A DNA stretch of 64,000 bases from Bryobacteraceae bacterium (GTDB taxonomy: Bacteria > Acidobacteriota > Terriglobia > Bryobacterales > Bryobacteraceae), in NCBI GenBank assembly GCA_026002855.1, contig BPGD01000001.1, positions 2,798,001 to 2,862,000 on the forward strand, written 5' to 3'. Within the stretch, counting starts at the first letter, position 1, and each line of letters opens with the position of its first letter. The position numbers were made by a program, and so were the translations under genes. Shown piece by piece: positions 20,012 to 28,928 of this stretch. The notes under the pieces were generated by a model, which was not told the origin of the DNA, made no database searches, and was given only the letters and a program-made list of their open reading frames with translations.

Positions 20012-22054
20012 ATGTGGTTGTACGCCATTACAGTCTTCCTCAGCGCGTTTCTGCTGTTTCAGGTGCAGCCGATGATCGCGCGAATGATCCTGCCCTGGTT
20101 TGGCGGGACGGCGGCGGTCTGGGCCACATGCCTGCTTTTTTTTCAGGCGGTGCTGCTGGCCGGATACGGTTACACGCACGGGGTGGTGCAGCGCCTGCGC
20201 GCGCACCGGCAGTGGATGCTGCATGTGGCGCTGCTGGCGCTGGCGCTGGCGGCGCTGCCTATCGTGCCGGATCCGAAATGGAAGCCGCCCACGCCGGAGA
20301 TGCCGGCGGCACGCATTCTGACGCTGCTGGCGGTGACGGTGGGGCTGCCGTACTTTCTGCTTTCAACCACTGCGCCGCTGGTGCAGGCGTGGTTTGCGCG
20401 AGCCTTCCCCGGCCGCTCCCCCTACCGCCTCTATGCCCTGTCCAACCTGGGCTCCATGCTCGCGCTGCTGAGCTACCCGACGCTGGTGGAGCCGGCGCTG
20501 ACGTTGCGGCAGCAGGCATGGGTCTGGAGCGGGGCTTTCGCGCTGTTTGCCCTGCTGTGCGCCGCCACCGGGTGGCAGAGCCTGCGGCGCGCGGCGGCCC
20601 CGGTGGCGGCAACCGAAGAAGAGCCGCCGCCTGCGCCGAAATTGGCCGCCCATCTGCTGTGGGCGGCGCTGGCGATGGGCCCCTCCATGTTGCTGCTGGC
20701 CCTCACCACGCACATGACGACGGATCTGGCGCCCATCCCGTTTCTGTGGGTGCTGCCGCTGGCCCTCTACCTGCTGTCCTTCATTCTCTGTTTTGACGCG
20801 CCTCGCTGGTACCGGCGGCGGTGGTTCCTCGGAGCGATGCCGATCGCCCTGGGGGCGCTGTTGTGGCTGGTGAAGATGGGGCCGGAGGCCCGCCCGGACC
20901 TGCGGCTGCTGATCACGGGTTATGCGGTCTGCTACTTCATCGCGTGCATGGTGTGCCACGGAGAACTGGCGCGGCTGCGGCCGCACCCGAGCCATCTGAC
21001 GGGCTTCTATCTCATGATCAGCGTGGGCGGCGCCCTGGGCGGACTGTTCGTCGCCGTGCTGGCTCCGGCGCTGTTCCGGGCGATGTACGAGCTGCCGCTT
21101 GCCATCGCGCTCTGCGGCGCGCTGGCGGCGCTGGTGCTGCTGCTCGATGCGGAGCTGCCTTTCCGGAAAGATTTGCTGGGGTGGCCGTCCATCCTGCTGC
21201 TGACCGGCGTGGCCGTGCTGTGGGGGTTCGCCGGCCGCGAGATCCGCGAGATGACGCGCGGCGCGCTGGTGGTGCGGCGCAATTTCTACGGCGAACTGCG
21301 TGTGCGCCAGTACAACGGCGTCTACGACTGGGAAGGCTACCGCACCCTCGTGCACGGAACCATCAACCACGGCGAGCAGTACACGCATCCGGCGCGGAGA
21401 CGCGAAATCGCAACCTACTACTGCGAAGACACCGGGCTGGGGCTGTGGATGCAGACCCGCCCGCAGTCGAGCTTCCAGCGCGTGGGCGTGCTTGGCCTGG
21501 GCGCCGGGACCATTGCCGCGTATTCGCGTTTCGGAGACGTTTACCGGTTCTATGAATTGAACCCGGAAATCGAGAAAATCGCCCGGAATTATTTCTGGTA
21601 TCTGCAAAATGCCGAAGGCACGATCGAAGTGGTGCTGGGCGACGGGCGGCTTTCGATGGAACGCGAAACGCCGCAGAACTACGATCTGCTGGTGATGGAC
21701 GCTTTCAGCAGCGACTCGATCCCGGTCCATCTGCTCACGCGGGAGGCGATCCAGCTCTATTTCCGCCACCTGAAGCCGGACGGCGTGCTGGCGGTGCACA
21801 TCTCGAACCGTTACGTGGATCTGAAGCCCGTGCTGGAACGCGAGGCGGCGCTGCTTGGCAAGGCGGCCCTGCTTGTCGAGACCGAGGACAGCGACGACGG
21901 CCGCTGCTTCGGCACCACGTGGGTGCTGATGGCGAACCACGCCGGCGTGTTTGCGCGCGAGCCCTATCAAAAACACGGTCTGCCGCTCGAAAAAGCGGCA
22001 TGGTTGCGGCCGTGGACCGACGATTATTCGAACCTGTTCCGGGTCCTGAAATGA
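20012..22054 (+). CDS. polytopic membrane protein fused to a spermidine-synthase-like domain
   Basis: The 680-residue product has about ten to twelve membrane helices in the first 420 residues, opening with LSAFLLFQVQPMIARMILPWFGG, a signature of the fused spermidine synthase family. The C-terminal 240 residues form a Rossmann domain like polyamine aminopropyltransferases: VGVLGLGAGTIAAYSRFGD binds the decarboxy-SAM or SAM adenosyl group, and LVMDAFSSDSIPVHLLTREAI matches the DAFSSDSIPxHLLT motif. Most such fusions have no proven activity, and a role in polyamine or other small-molecule transfer at the membrane is inferred only. It is convergent with the methyltransferase gene at 22068. Confidence 0.85.
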   Translation: MWLYAITVFLSAFLLFQVQPMIARMILPWFGGTAAVWATCLLFFQAVLLAGYGYTHGVVQRLRAHRQWMLHVALLALALAALPIVPDPKWKPPTPEMPAARILTLLAVTVGLPYFLLSTTAPLVQAWFARAFPGRSPYRLYALSNLGSMLALLSYPTLVEPALTLRQQAWVWSGAFALFALLCAATGWQSLRRAAAPVAATEEEPPPAPKLAAHLLWAALAMGPSMLLLALTTHMTTDLAPIPFLWVLPLALYLLSFILCFDAPRWYRRRWFLGAMPIALGALLWLVKMGPEARPDLRLLITGYAVCYFIACMVCHGELARLRPHPSHLTGFYLMISVGGALGGLFVAVLAPALFRAMYELPLAIALCGALAALVLLLDAELPFRKDLLGWPSILLLTGVAVLWGFAGREIREMTRGALVVRRNFYGELRVRQYNGVYDWEGYRTLVHGTINHGEQYTHPARRREIATYYCEDTGLGLWMQTRPQSSFQRVGVLGLGAGTIAAYSRFGDVYRFYELNPEIEKIARNYFWYLQNAEGTIEVVLGDGRLSMERETPQNYDLLVMDAFSSDSIPVHLLTREAIQLYFRHLKPDGVLAVHISNRYVDLKPVLEREAALLGKAALLVETEDSDDGRCFGTTWVLMANHAGVFAREPYQKHGLPLEKAAWLRPWTDDYSNLFRVLK

Positions 22055-22060
22055 GCCGGG

Positions 22061-22078
22061 AGGCGCATTAAAGCGCCT
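22061..22078. terminator. shared hairpin between two convergent genes
   Basis: AGGCGC (22061-22066) and GCGCCT (22073-22078) form a perfect 6-bp stem around ATTAAA. The hairpin covers the TAA stop of the minus-strand gene (22068-22070) and starts 6 bases past the plus-strand stop. There is no T-run on either side, so it may stabilise the 3' ends rather than terminate. Confidence 0.4.
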
Positions 22079-23228
22079 GTAGGATCAGGCACTTCAGATA
22101 GTGCGTCTCCGGCACGGTGAGCAGGATGGGATGGTCGGCGGCCTGCGTGCGCCGCTCGAGCACCCGTAGAGTGCGGCGCGTATCGACCGCGGCCGAGGCG
22201 ATGAGCTGGAGCAGATCCGCCTCCGAGACGTGATGCGAGCAGGAACAGGTGACCAACACGCCCCCCGGTGCGAGCACCTTCAGCGCCTTGTGGTTCAGCT
22301 CCCGGTAGCCGCGAAGGGCCGCTTCCAGGTTGGCGCGCGACCTGGCGAAAGCGGGCGGATCGAGCACGATCCATTCGAACTGGCGCCGCGCGGCGGCGAG
22401 CCCGGAGAGGTAGTCGAAGGCGTTGGCCTCGCGCCACAGGATGTTCTCGATCCCGTTGCGGCGCGCGTTTTCGGCGGCGATTTCCAGCGCCGGGGCCGAC
22501 GAGTCGACGGCTTCGATCGATTCGCAGCGGCCGGCGGCGTGGAGCGCAAAGCCGCCCTGGCAGGTGAACAGATCCAGGCCGCGGCCGCGGGCCCAGCGGG
22601 CCGCAGCGGTGTAGTTTTCGCGCTGGTCGAGAAACGCGCCGGTCTTCTGACCGTGAAGGACGTCCACGGCGAACCACAGGCCATTCATGCGGATTTCAGC
22701 GCGCGCCGGCGGCTCGCCGAAGAGGGGTACCGAATCGAGCGGCAGTTGTTCGAGCCGGCGCACGGCCAAGTCGTTGCGGGCGAGGATCGAGGCCGGTGCG
22801 GCGAGTTCACGGAGGCAGTCGGCGATGACGGCGGCCGCGCGGTCCATGCCCTGATCAAGAAACTGGGCCACGAGATGCGCGCCATATTGATCGACGATGA
22901 GCGCCGGCAGCAGGTCGGCCTCGGCGTGGACGAGCCGGCAGGCGTCGGAGTCGGCGACGACGGCGCGGCGAAAATCAATGGCCGCGCGAAGCCGTTCGAG
23001 GAAGAAGGCGCGGTCGATGGGGCGATCTTCGCGGGTCAGCAGCCGCAGCCGGATCTGCGAAGCGGAGCTGGAATGGGCGATGCCGAGAAAGCGGCCCTTT
23101 TCGTTGACGACGCGGACGGCATCGCCCGGCCCGGCGTCGCCCGGGTCCAACACATCGGTTGAGTAGATCCAGGGGTGACCCGCATCGAGCCGATGTTCGG
23201 CCTTGCGGTTGACGCGGACCTGGTTCAC
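22068..23228 (-). CDS. class I rRNA methyltransferase of the RlmI type (PUA plus SAM domain)
   Basis: The 386-residue enzyme has an N-terminal PUA-like RNA-binding domain (HPWIYSTDVLD and GDAVRVVNEKGRFLG), a central domain, and a Rossmann methyltransferase domain. The SAM region reads LDLFTCQGGFALHAA, and the catalytic-type motif is DPPAFARS, followed by CSCSHHVSEADL. RlmI methylates a cytosine C5 of 23S rRNA; the paralogue RlmK has other specificity, so I leave the symbol blank. Its GTG start overlaps the stop of htpX as GTGA (23225-23228), so translation is probably coupled. Confidence 0.87.
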   Translation of the reverse strand: MNQVRVNRKAEHRLDAGHPWIYSTDVLDPGDAGPGDAVRVVNEKGRFLGIAHSSSASQIRLRLLTREDRPIDRAFFLERLRAAIDFRRAVVADSDACRLVHAEADLLPALIVDQYGAHLVAQFLDQGMDRAAAVIADCLRELAAPASILARNDLAVRRLEQLPLDSVPLFGEPPARAEIRMNGLWFAVDVLHGQKTGAFLDQRENYTAAARWARGRGLDLFTCQGGFALHAAGRCESIEAVDSSAPALEIAAENARRNGIENILWREANAFDYLSGLAAARRQFEWIVLDPPAFARSRANLEAALRGYRELNHKALKVLAPGGVLVTCSCSHHVSEADLLQLIASAAVDTRRTLRVLERRTQAADHPILLTVPETHYLKCLILQAL

Positions 23229-24067
23229 GCCATCCTTTCCAGCCGCGCGATGCGCTCGGCCGTGGGCGGGTGCGTGGAGAACAGCCGCATCAGGGTCTCG
23301 CCGGAGAATGGCTTGATGATGAACATGTGCGACATGGCCGGGTTGGCATCCAGCGGGATGCGCTTCGACCAGGCTTCCAGCTTGCGCAGCGCATTGGCGA
23401 GGCCGCGGCCCGTGCCGACGGTGCGCGCCGCCTCGGCGTCGGCGGCAAACTCGCGGGTGCGCGAGATCGCCATCTGGATGAGCAGGGCGGCGATAGGCGC
23501 CAGCAGGAGAAGGGCGAGGCTGGCCAGGGGATTGGGCGCGTCGTCGTCCTGATGGCGGCCGCCGCCAAAGAAGATGAACATGCGCGCGGCGAAAGTGATG
23601 GCCGCGGCAATGGTGGCGGCGATGGAGCTGATGAGGATGTCCCGGTGCCGCACGTGGCCGAGCTCGTGCGCGATGACGCCCTCGAGCTCGTCATCGTCGA
23701 GCAGTTCCAGCAATCCAGCGGTAACGGCGACGGAGGCATGCTGCGGGTTGCGCCCGGTCGCAAAGGCATTGGGAGATCGCTCCGGGATCACCCACAGCCT
23801 GGGCACCGGGATGCCCATGCGCTGGCAGAGCCGCTCGACGATGGGCGCGAGGCGGTAATAAATGCCCGGGTTCTGTGTCGGCGTCACCGGGATGGCGCCG
23901 CTCGACATCAGCGCGATCCGGTCTGAAAAGAAGTAGCTGAAGAAGTTCATCGCGACGGCGATGACCAGCGCCGTCTGAAGGCCCGAGGCGCCGCCGAGCG
24001 CCTGGCCGAGAGCGAGCAGGATGCCGCTGAGCAGACCCAGCAACAGAACCGTTTTGACCGCGTTCAT
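23225..24067 (-). CDS. htpX: membrane zinc metalloprotease HtpX (M48 family)
   Basis: The 280-residue protein degrades misfolded membrane proteins. Two membrane helices come first (TVLLLGLLSGILLALG and LVIAVAMNFFSYFF). The zinc motif is HELGH (in VIAHELGHVRHRD), and the third ligand Glu lies in TREFAADAEAA. Two more hydrophobic segments lie between them. ATG 24065-24067 has AGGAAG just upstream; a start six codons earlier (24085) lacks one. The length equals that of E. coli HtpX. The rlmI-like gene overlaps its end, and the microcompartment gene diverges from it 141 bases away. Confidence 0.94.
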   Translation of the reverse strand: MNAVKTVLLLGLLSGILLALGQALGGASGLQTALVIAVAMNFFSYFFSDRIALMSSGAIPVTPTQNPGIYYRLAPIVERLCQRMGIPVPRLWVIPERSPNAFATGRNPQHASVAVTAGLLELLDDDELEGVIAHELGHVRHRDILISSIAATIAAAITFAARMFIFFGGGRHQDDDAPNPLASLALLLLAPIAALLIQMAISRTREFAADAEAARTVGTGRGLANALRKLEAWSKRIPLDANPAMSHMFIIKPFSGETLMRLFSTHPPTAERIARLERMA

Positions 24068-24208
24068 CGTTCTTCCTGACTTCATTTTCTCAGATGCAGA
24101 TCCTTTGCCGCAGGTTCCGCGCCATCCGCCGGGCGCAACCGCGGCCTGATTGTGATAGCGTGAAAGTTTTACCGCAAGAATTCTCTCCAAAGGGAGGCAA
24201 GATCCGGC

Positions 24209-24490
24209 ATGGAAGCCCTTGGGATGATCGAGACGAAGGGATTGATCGGCGCCATCGAGGCCGCCGACGCGATGGTGAAGACGGCCAACGTGGTGCTGAC
24301 CGGCAAGGAGTACGTGGGAGCGGCCTACGTGGTCGTGACCGTGCGCGGCGACGTGGGCGCAGTGAAGGCGGCCACCGACGCCGGCGCGGCGGCGGCGCGG
24401 CGCGTGGGCGAGCTGATCGCCGTCCACGTGATCCCCAACCCGCACGAAGAGACCGAAAAAGTCCTGCCCGGCTCGAACGCGAAGAAGTGA
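24209..24490 (+). CDS. bacterial microcompartment hexameric shell protein (BMC-H, EutM/PduA-like)
   Basis: The 93-residue protein is a single BMC domain: [20 protein letters not shown] opens the fold, and [19 protein letters not shown] followed by [11 protein letters not shown] closes it. These proteins assemble as hexamers that tile the shell of catabolic microcompartments, with a central pore for metabolites. GGGAGG lies about 10 bases before the ATG. The aldehyde dehydrogenase follows after 28 bases and is the only other microcompartment gene in the window; no pentamer (BMC-P), phosphotransacylase or signature enzyme is present, so the rest of the organelle must be encoded elsewhere. Confidence 0.95.
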   Translation: MEALGMIETKGLIGAIEAADAMVKTANVVLTGKEYVGAAYVVVTVRGDVGAVKAATDAGAAAARRVGELIAVHVIPNPHEETEKVLPGSNAKK

Positions 24491-24518
24491 ACGTGCCTTC
24501 TGAAGGCGGGGAGGCGCG

Positions 24519-26378
24519 ATGCCGCACGAGCCAGACCCATTGTCGCTCGAGGAAGTCCGTGCGAAGGTAGAGCAGGCGCACGCGGCCTGGCTCGAATACC
24601 GTGATTCCAGCCAGGAACAGGCCGACGCCATTGTGGAAGCAGTGGCCGCGGCCGGCCGCGCCGAGGCGCGCCGGCTGGCGGCGATGGCGGTGGACGAGAC
24701 GGGCATGGGCAACGTCGAGGACAAGACCGCCAAGAACCTGCTCTGTACGGATATCCTCCCCAGATCGATGCGCGGAATGCGGCTGCTCGGCCTGCTGCGC
24801 GAGCTGCCCGCGGAGCGGGTGACGGAAATCGGCGTACCTGTCGGCGTGGTGGCGGCCATCTGCCCGACGACGAACCCCACATCGACGGCGTTCTTCAAGA
24901 TCCTGATTTCCCTGAAGGCGGGCAACGCCGTGGTGCTGAGCCCGCATCCGCGCGCGAAAGAATGCACGTGCGCGGCGGCCGGCATCGCGATGGAAGCCGC
25001 CGAAAAGGCGGGCGCGCCGCGGGGGCTCATCCAGTGCCTGGAGCGGCCGACGCTGGAGGCGACCCAGGAGCTGATGAAGCATCCGAAGACGGCGCTGATT
25101 CTGGCCACCGGCGGCGCGGGCATGGTGCGCGCGGCGTACTCCTCCGGCAAGCCGGCCTACGGGGTGGGCCCCGGCAACGTGCCCATCTGGCTGGATCCCT
25201 CGGCCGACGCGGCCGAAGCGGTGCGGCTCGTGGTGGAGGGCAAGAAGTTCGACTACGGCACGGTCTGCTCAAGCGAACAGACCCTGGTGGCGGAGCGGAG
25301 GATGCGCGATGCGGTGATCGATGCGCTCCGCGCGAACGGCGCTTACCTGATGAGCGACGCCGAACGCGCGGCGGTGGAAAAGATCCTGTTTGCCGGCGGA
25401 ACGCGCGTGCGCGGCGAATGCGTGGGCAAATCGCCGCAAAAAATCGCCGAAATGGCTGGTTTTTCCGTGCCAGCGGGAACGACAATTCTTGCCGGGGAAA
25501 TTGCCGGAATCGGCAAAGAATTTCCGCTTTCCGCCGAGAAACTGTCGCCGGTGCTGGCGCTTTACTGGGTGGACGATTTCGAGGCCGGCGTCCGGGCCTG
25601 CGAGGCGATCCTGCACTTCGGCGGGATCGGCCACACGGCGGTGATTCATGCCCGCGATGAGGCGCGGGTGAGCGAGTTTGCCCGGCGTGTGTCCGCGTTC
25701 CGGGTGCTGGTGAACACCTCGGCGCCGCAGGGCTCGGTGGGCATCACGACAAGTCTTCAGCCTTCGATGACGCTCGGCTGCGGCGCCATCGGGGGCAACG
25801 TGACCTCGGACAACGTGGGGCCGCAGCACCTTGTGAACATCAAACGGGTCGCCTGGGCGGTGAGAACCCCGGAAGAAGCGATGAGCCGCGCCGACAGCGG
25901 CATGAAAGCCATTGACCGCGCCGTGTTGGCGGCAGCGGTGGCGAGAATTCTGGCCGAGCGCGGCGTGACGGTGAAACCGGCGGGGGCCGAAGACGCCGTG
26001 CGCGCGGCCATGCCCGCCGGCGCCGCATCGGCCACGGGACTGGCGGCGGCGGGGAAAGAGGTCTCCCGCGAGGCGGTGGCGGCGGCAGTAGAGCGCTACC
26101 TGGGGCGGGATGGAGCGGCGCCCGCATGTGCGTGTTCCCATGGAGCGGGAAAGCGGGAAGAGGCCGCGGCCGCCAGCGCCGGGCAGGCGCCGCCGCCCGA
26201 AAAGCCGCCGGAGCCGCCGGCGCCGAAAATCGAGATCGTGGATTTCGTCTGTGAGGCCGATGTCCGCGAAGCGATTGCGAAAAAGAAGAAGATTTTCATT
26301 GGCAAAAAGACCATCGTGACGCCCGCCGCCCGGGACGCAGCCTCGGGCGAGGAAGTGCTCATCATGGCCGAGCGCTGA
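24519..26378 (+). CDS. CoA-acylating aldehyde dehydrogenase of a microcompartment (EutE/PduP-like) with C-terminal targeting extension
   Basis: The 619-residue enzyme converts an aldehyde to its acyl-CoA with NAD+. The catalytic Cys is C250 in YGTVCSSEQ, and the cofactor segment CPTTNPTSTAFFK (115-127) matches the acylating family. The catalytic core is about 460-480 residues. After it comes a short amphipathic helix (VSREAVAAAVERYLGR, about 515-530) that looks like an encapsulation peptide, then a Pro/Ala linker. The last 49 residues (about 571-619) form a separate segment with DVREAIAKKKKIFIGKK and TIVTPAARD. The start has GGCGGGGAGG upstream. The likely substrate in related loci is lactaldehyde, propionaldehyde or acetaldehyde; which one is not visible. 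Confidence 0.9.
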   Translation: MPHEPDPLSLEEVRAKVEQAHAAWLEYRDSSQEQADAIVEAVAAAGRAEARRLAAMAVDETGMGNVEDKTAKNLLCTDILPRSMRGMRLLGLLRELPAERVTEIGVPVGVVAAICPTTNPTSTAFFKILISLKAGNAVVLSPHPRAKECTCAAAGIAMEAAEKAGAPRGLIQCLERPTLEATQELMKHPKTALILATGGAGMVRAAYSSGKPAYGVGPGNVPIWLDPSADAAEAVRLVVEGKKFDYGTVCSSEQTLVAERRMRDAVIDALRANGAYLMSDAERAAVEKILFAGGTRVRGECVGKSPQKIAEMAGFSVPAGTTILAGEIAGIGKEFPLSAEKLSPVLALYWVDDFEAGVRACEAILHFGGIGHTAVIHARDEARVSEFARRVSAFRVLVNTSAPQGSVGITTSLQPSMTLGCGAIGGNVTSDNVGPQHLVNIKRVAWAVRTPEEAMSRADSGMKAIDRAVLAAAVARILAERGVTVKPAGAEDAVRAAMPAGAASATGLAAAGKEVSREAVAAAVERYLGRDGAAPACACSHGAGKREEAAAASAGQAPPPEKPPEPPAPKIEIVDFVCEADVREAIAKKKKIFIGKKTIVTPAARDAASGEEVLIMAER

Positions 26379-26398
26379 GCGGGCGGAACTCAGAAAAC

Positions 26399-26884
26399 AT
26401 GGAACAGAATCTGGAAAAGCTGGCGTCGGAAATAGAGCGTTTTTTGCAGGCGGAGTCGTTCATCGTCTTTCACTCGATGAGCCGCATGCACGAGGACCGG
26501 CGCATCGTGTTCTGGGACAACCGCCGCGTGCCGGATTTTCAGCGGTTTCTTGAGTGCGCCCAGCAGGTGGGGGTCCGGCTGGTGCACCTGCATGAGCGGA
26601 CGTTCGACGCCGAGCAGAGGGAAACGGCCCTTGAGATTCTGGAAGATGCCGACCTGACCCGCGAGGAGCGCCGCGACATTCAGCGGCGCATTGAGTCGAT
26701 GTCCCGCTACGAAGGGAAGCTCTGCGCGCTGGAGCTCAGCTTCGACTTCGAAGGCCGCATCTACATGTACGCGGTGGAGACGGAATGGTTCGCCGAATGG
26801 GAGGCGATCCTCGACGACCTGGAGGCGGCGGGACCAGAGCAGGAAGACGAAGACAGCTACGGCGGATTCTATTCGAACAACTAG
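26399..26884 (+). CDS. conserved acidic protein of unknown function
   Basis: I do not recognise this 161-residue protein. It is soluble, acidic and mostly helical in the first 110 residues (EQNLEKLASEIERFLQAESF; TREERRDIQRRIESMSRYEG), then has a beta-like stretch (CALELSFDFEGRIYMYAVETEW) and ends in an acidic tail (EQEDEDSYGGFYSNN). No catalytic motif or membrane segment is seen. It starts 20 bases after the aldehyde dehydrogenase stop and ends 4 bases before recJ, so it is co-transcribed with one or both. Codon use and length support a real gene. Confidence 0.75.
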   Translation: MEQNLEKLASEIERFLQAESFIVFHSMSRMHEDRRIVFWDNRRVPDFQRFLECAQQVGVRLVHLHERTFDAEQRETALEILEDADLTREERRDIQRRIESMSRYEGKLCALELSFDFEGRIYMYAVETEWFAEWEAILDDLEAAGPEQEDEDSYGGFYSNN

Positions 26885-26888
26885 GACG

Positions 26889-28631
26889 ATGCCTTCCCGC
26901 GCACGGTGGATCCTGCCGGAGCTCGACGAACGGGAGGCGGAACGGCTTCGCCGCCAGTGCGGGCTGGAGCCGCCGGCCGCGCGCGTGCTGGCGGCCCGCG
27001 GCCTGAAGACGCCGCAGGAGGTGGAGCGGTTTCTGCACCCGAAGCTGACTCACCTCGAGGACCCCTTCCGGATGCTCGGCATGGAAGCAGCCGTGACGCG
27101 CCTGCTCGATGCGGTGCGGCGCGGCGAGCGCGTGCTGCTGTACGGCGACTACGACGTGGATGGCGTGGCGGGCGTCGTGATCCTGCTCCACATGCTGGAA
27201 GTGCTCGGGCTGCGGGCGGACTATCACGTGCCGGACCGGCTGCGCGAGGGTTACGGGATGCAGGCGGAAGTGGTGGAGCGCGCCGCGCGTGAAGGCTATA
27301 CGCTGATCCTCAGCGTGGACACCGGCATCCGCGCGTTTGAGGCCGTGGAAGCAGCCCGCCGGGCCGGCATCGACGTGATCCTCACCGATCACCATCTGCC
27401 GGACGCGGAGCTGCCGGCGGCAGCGGCGATCCTGAACCCGAACCAGCCGGGTTGTCCGTACCCGAACAAGAACCTGTGTGGCGCGGGCGTGGCGTTCAAG
27501 CTGGCCCAGGCGCTGATGGAGCGCGACGGCTGGCCGCCGGAACGGATCGTCCGCTTTACAGATTCTTTCCTGATTATGGCGGCCGTGGCCACGGTGGCCG
27601 ATGTAGTGCCGCTGACGGGCGAAAACCGCGTGATCGTGAAACGCGGCCTGGAGGGCATCGCGAAGACGCGCAACCCGGGCCTGCGGGCGCTGCTCGAGTC
27701 GAGCGGTCTCGGGCCGGGACAGCCGCTGACTTCGTTCGACCTTGGTTTTCGCGTCGCGCCGCGCATCAACGCCGCCGGGCGCATGGATCACGCGCGCGCG
27801 GTGATCGAACTGTTTCTGACGCGCGATGAGGAACGGGCGCGCGCCATTGCGGCGCGGCTGGAGGAACTGAATGCCGAGCGGCAGCGGACAGGAGAAGCGA
27901 TCGTGCGGGAGATCGTGGACCGCTATGGAGACGAGGGGCCGCCGCCCGGGAAAGCGGGATTGGTGTTCTACTCGCCGGACTGGCACCGCGGCGTGGTGGG
28001 CATCGTCGCCAACCGTGTGGCCGAGCTTTATCACCGTCCGGTGATCGTGCTCGGACGCGATGACCGCACCGGCATGGCGCAGGGCTCCGGGCGCTCGATC
28101 CCCGGCTTTCACCTGCTTTCCGCGCTCGAGCAGATGGCCGACGTATTTGCAAAGTTCGGCGGACACAGGCAGGCCGTCGGCCTCACGCTGGAGGAGTGCC
28201 GTGTGGCGGAGCTCGAAGCGCGGTTCAATGAGGTGGCGCTTGCCTGGCTCACCGAAGACGACCTGACGCCCGAACTGCATCTGGACGCCGAGCTGCGGCT
28301 GGAAGAGCTGAACGACAAGGCCGCCGGCGAAGTGCTTGCGCTGGCCCCGTATGGCTGCGGCAACCGCCAGCCGGTGTTTCTGGTGCGGGCCGCCGAGGTG
28401 CGGCAGGCCGAGGGCTTCGGCAAGAGCGGGGAACATGTGCGGGCGCGGTTGTGGCAGGCGGGCCGCGTGCTGTTCGTGCGCGCCTGGCGGTGCTCTTCGC
28501 GGCTGGAAGAGTTGCGAGAGGGAGCGCGGATCGATGCGGCCATCACGATCGAGGATGACGCCTGGAGCGCTCAGCGGGGCTTTGCGCCGTGGTCGGCCAC
28601 GATGCGGGATTTCCGGCCCGCGGAGCCCTGA
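26889..28631 (+). CDS. recJ: single-stranded-DNA-specific exonuclease RecJ
   Basis: The 580-residue nuclease degrades ssDNA 5' to 3' in recombinational and mismatch repair. It belongs to the DHH superfamily: motif I is LLYGDYDVDGVAG, motif III is ILTDHHLPD, and the DHHA1 domain contains SGRSIPGFHLLSAL and FGGHRQAVGLTL. The final domain (OB-like) includes LAPYGCGNRQPVFLV. ATG 26889 follows the preceding stop by 4 bases; the longer open frame upstream lies inside that gene and has no homology. The TGA (28629-28631) directly abuts the stop of the convergent sulfur-carrier gene. Confidence 0.96.
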   Translation: MPSRARWILPELDEREAERLRRQCGLEPPAARVLAARGLKTPQEVERFLHPKLTHLEDPFRMLGMEAAVTRLLDAVRRGERVLLYGDYDVDGVAGVVILLHMLEVLGLRADYHVPDRLREGYGMQAEVVERAAREGYTLILSVDTGIRAFEAVEAARRAGIDVILTDHHLPDAELPAAAAILNPNQPGCPYPNKNLCGAGVAFKLAQALMERDGWPPERIVRFTDSFLIMAAVATVADVVPLTGENRVIVKRGLEGIAKTRNPGLRALLESSGLGPGQPLTSFDLGFRVAPRINAAGRMDHARAVIELFLTRDEERARAIAARLEELNAERQRTGEAIVREIVDRYGDEGPPPGKAGLVFYSPDWHRGVVGIVANRVAELYHRPVIVLGRDDRTGMAQGSGRSIPGFHLLSALEQMADVFAKFGGHRQAVGLTLEECRVAELEARFNEVALAWLTEDDLTPELHLDAELRLEELNDKAAGEVLALAPYGCGNRQPVFLVRAAEVRQAEGFGKSGEHVRARLWQAGRVLFVRAWRCSSRLEELREGARIDAAITIEDDAWSAQRGFAPWSATMRDFRPAEP

Positions 28632-28928
28632 TCAGCCGCCGGCGACGGCGCCGACGATCAGCAGGGGCTCCTCTCCGCGTACAACAGCATCGGGCAGAAT
28701 TGTTTCCATCGGTTCTGCCGAAAAATCGCGCCGGCAGGCGTAGAAGCGCACCAGCGGCCGCCGCGCGCCGTCGCGCGGGCTGCGAATCGTGCCGCGCAGT
28801 TGGGGGAAGGCGGCTTCCAACGCATCGAGCACGGCGGCGAGGGTGACGGGCGGCGTCACATCGAGCGACACCTGCTCGCCGGAGTGCGCCAGCACCCGCA
28901 GTTGATACGGCAGCACCACGCGGATCAT
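28632..28928 (-). CDS. MoaD/ThiS-like ubiquitin-fold sulfur carrier
   Basis: The 98-residue protein has the beta-grasp pattern ([20 protein letters not shown] at the start and [10 protein letters not shown] at the end). The C-terminal Gly-Gly is the group that E1-like enzymes adenylate and thiocarboxylate in MoaD, ThiS and related carriers. No MoaE, ThiF or MoeB partner lies nearby. It is translationally coupled by ATGA to a BNR/sialidase-fold protein, which is an unexpected partner. Molybdopterin synthesis is therefore not the obvious role; the thiocarboxylate may serve another pathway or the protein may modify other proteins. Confidence 0.82.
   Translation of the reverse strand: MIRVVLPYQLRVLAHSGEQVSLDVTPPVTLAAVLDALEAAFPQLRGTIRSPRDGARRPLVRFYACRRDFSAEPMETILPDAVVRGEEPLLIVGAVAGG

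Noticed and set aside
20363-21976. A 537-codon minus-strand frame across the fused spermidine-synthase-like gene
   Set aside because: Gln/Arg/His-rich shadow; the plus strand encodes membrane helices and a Rossmann domain.
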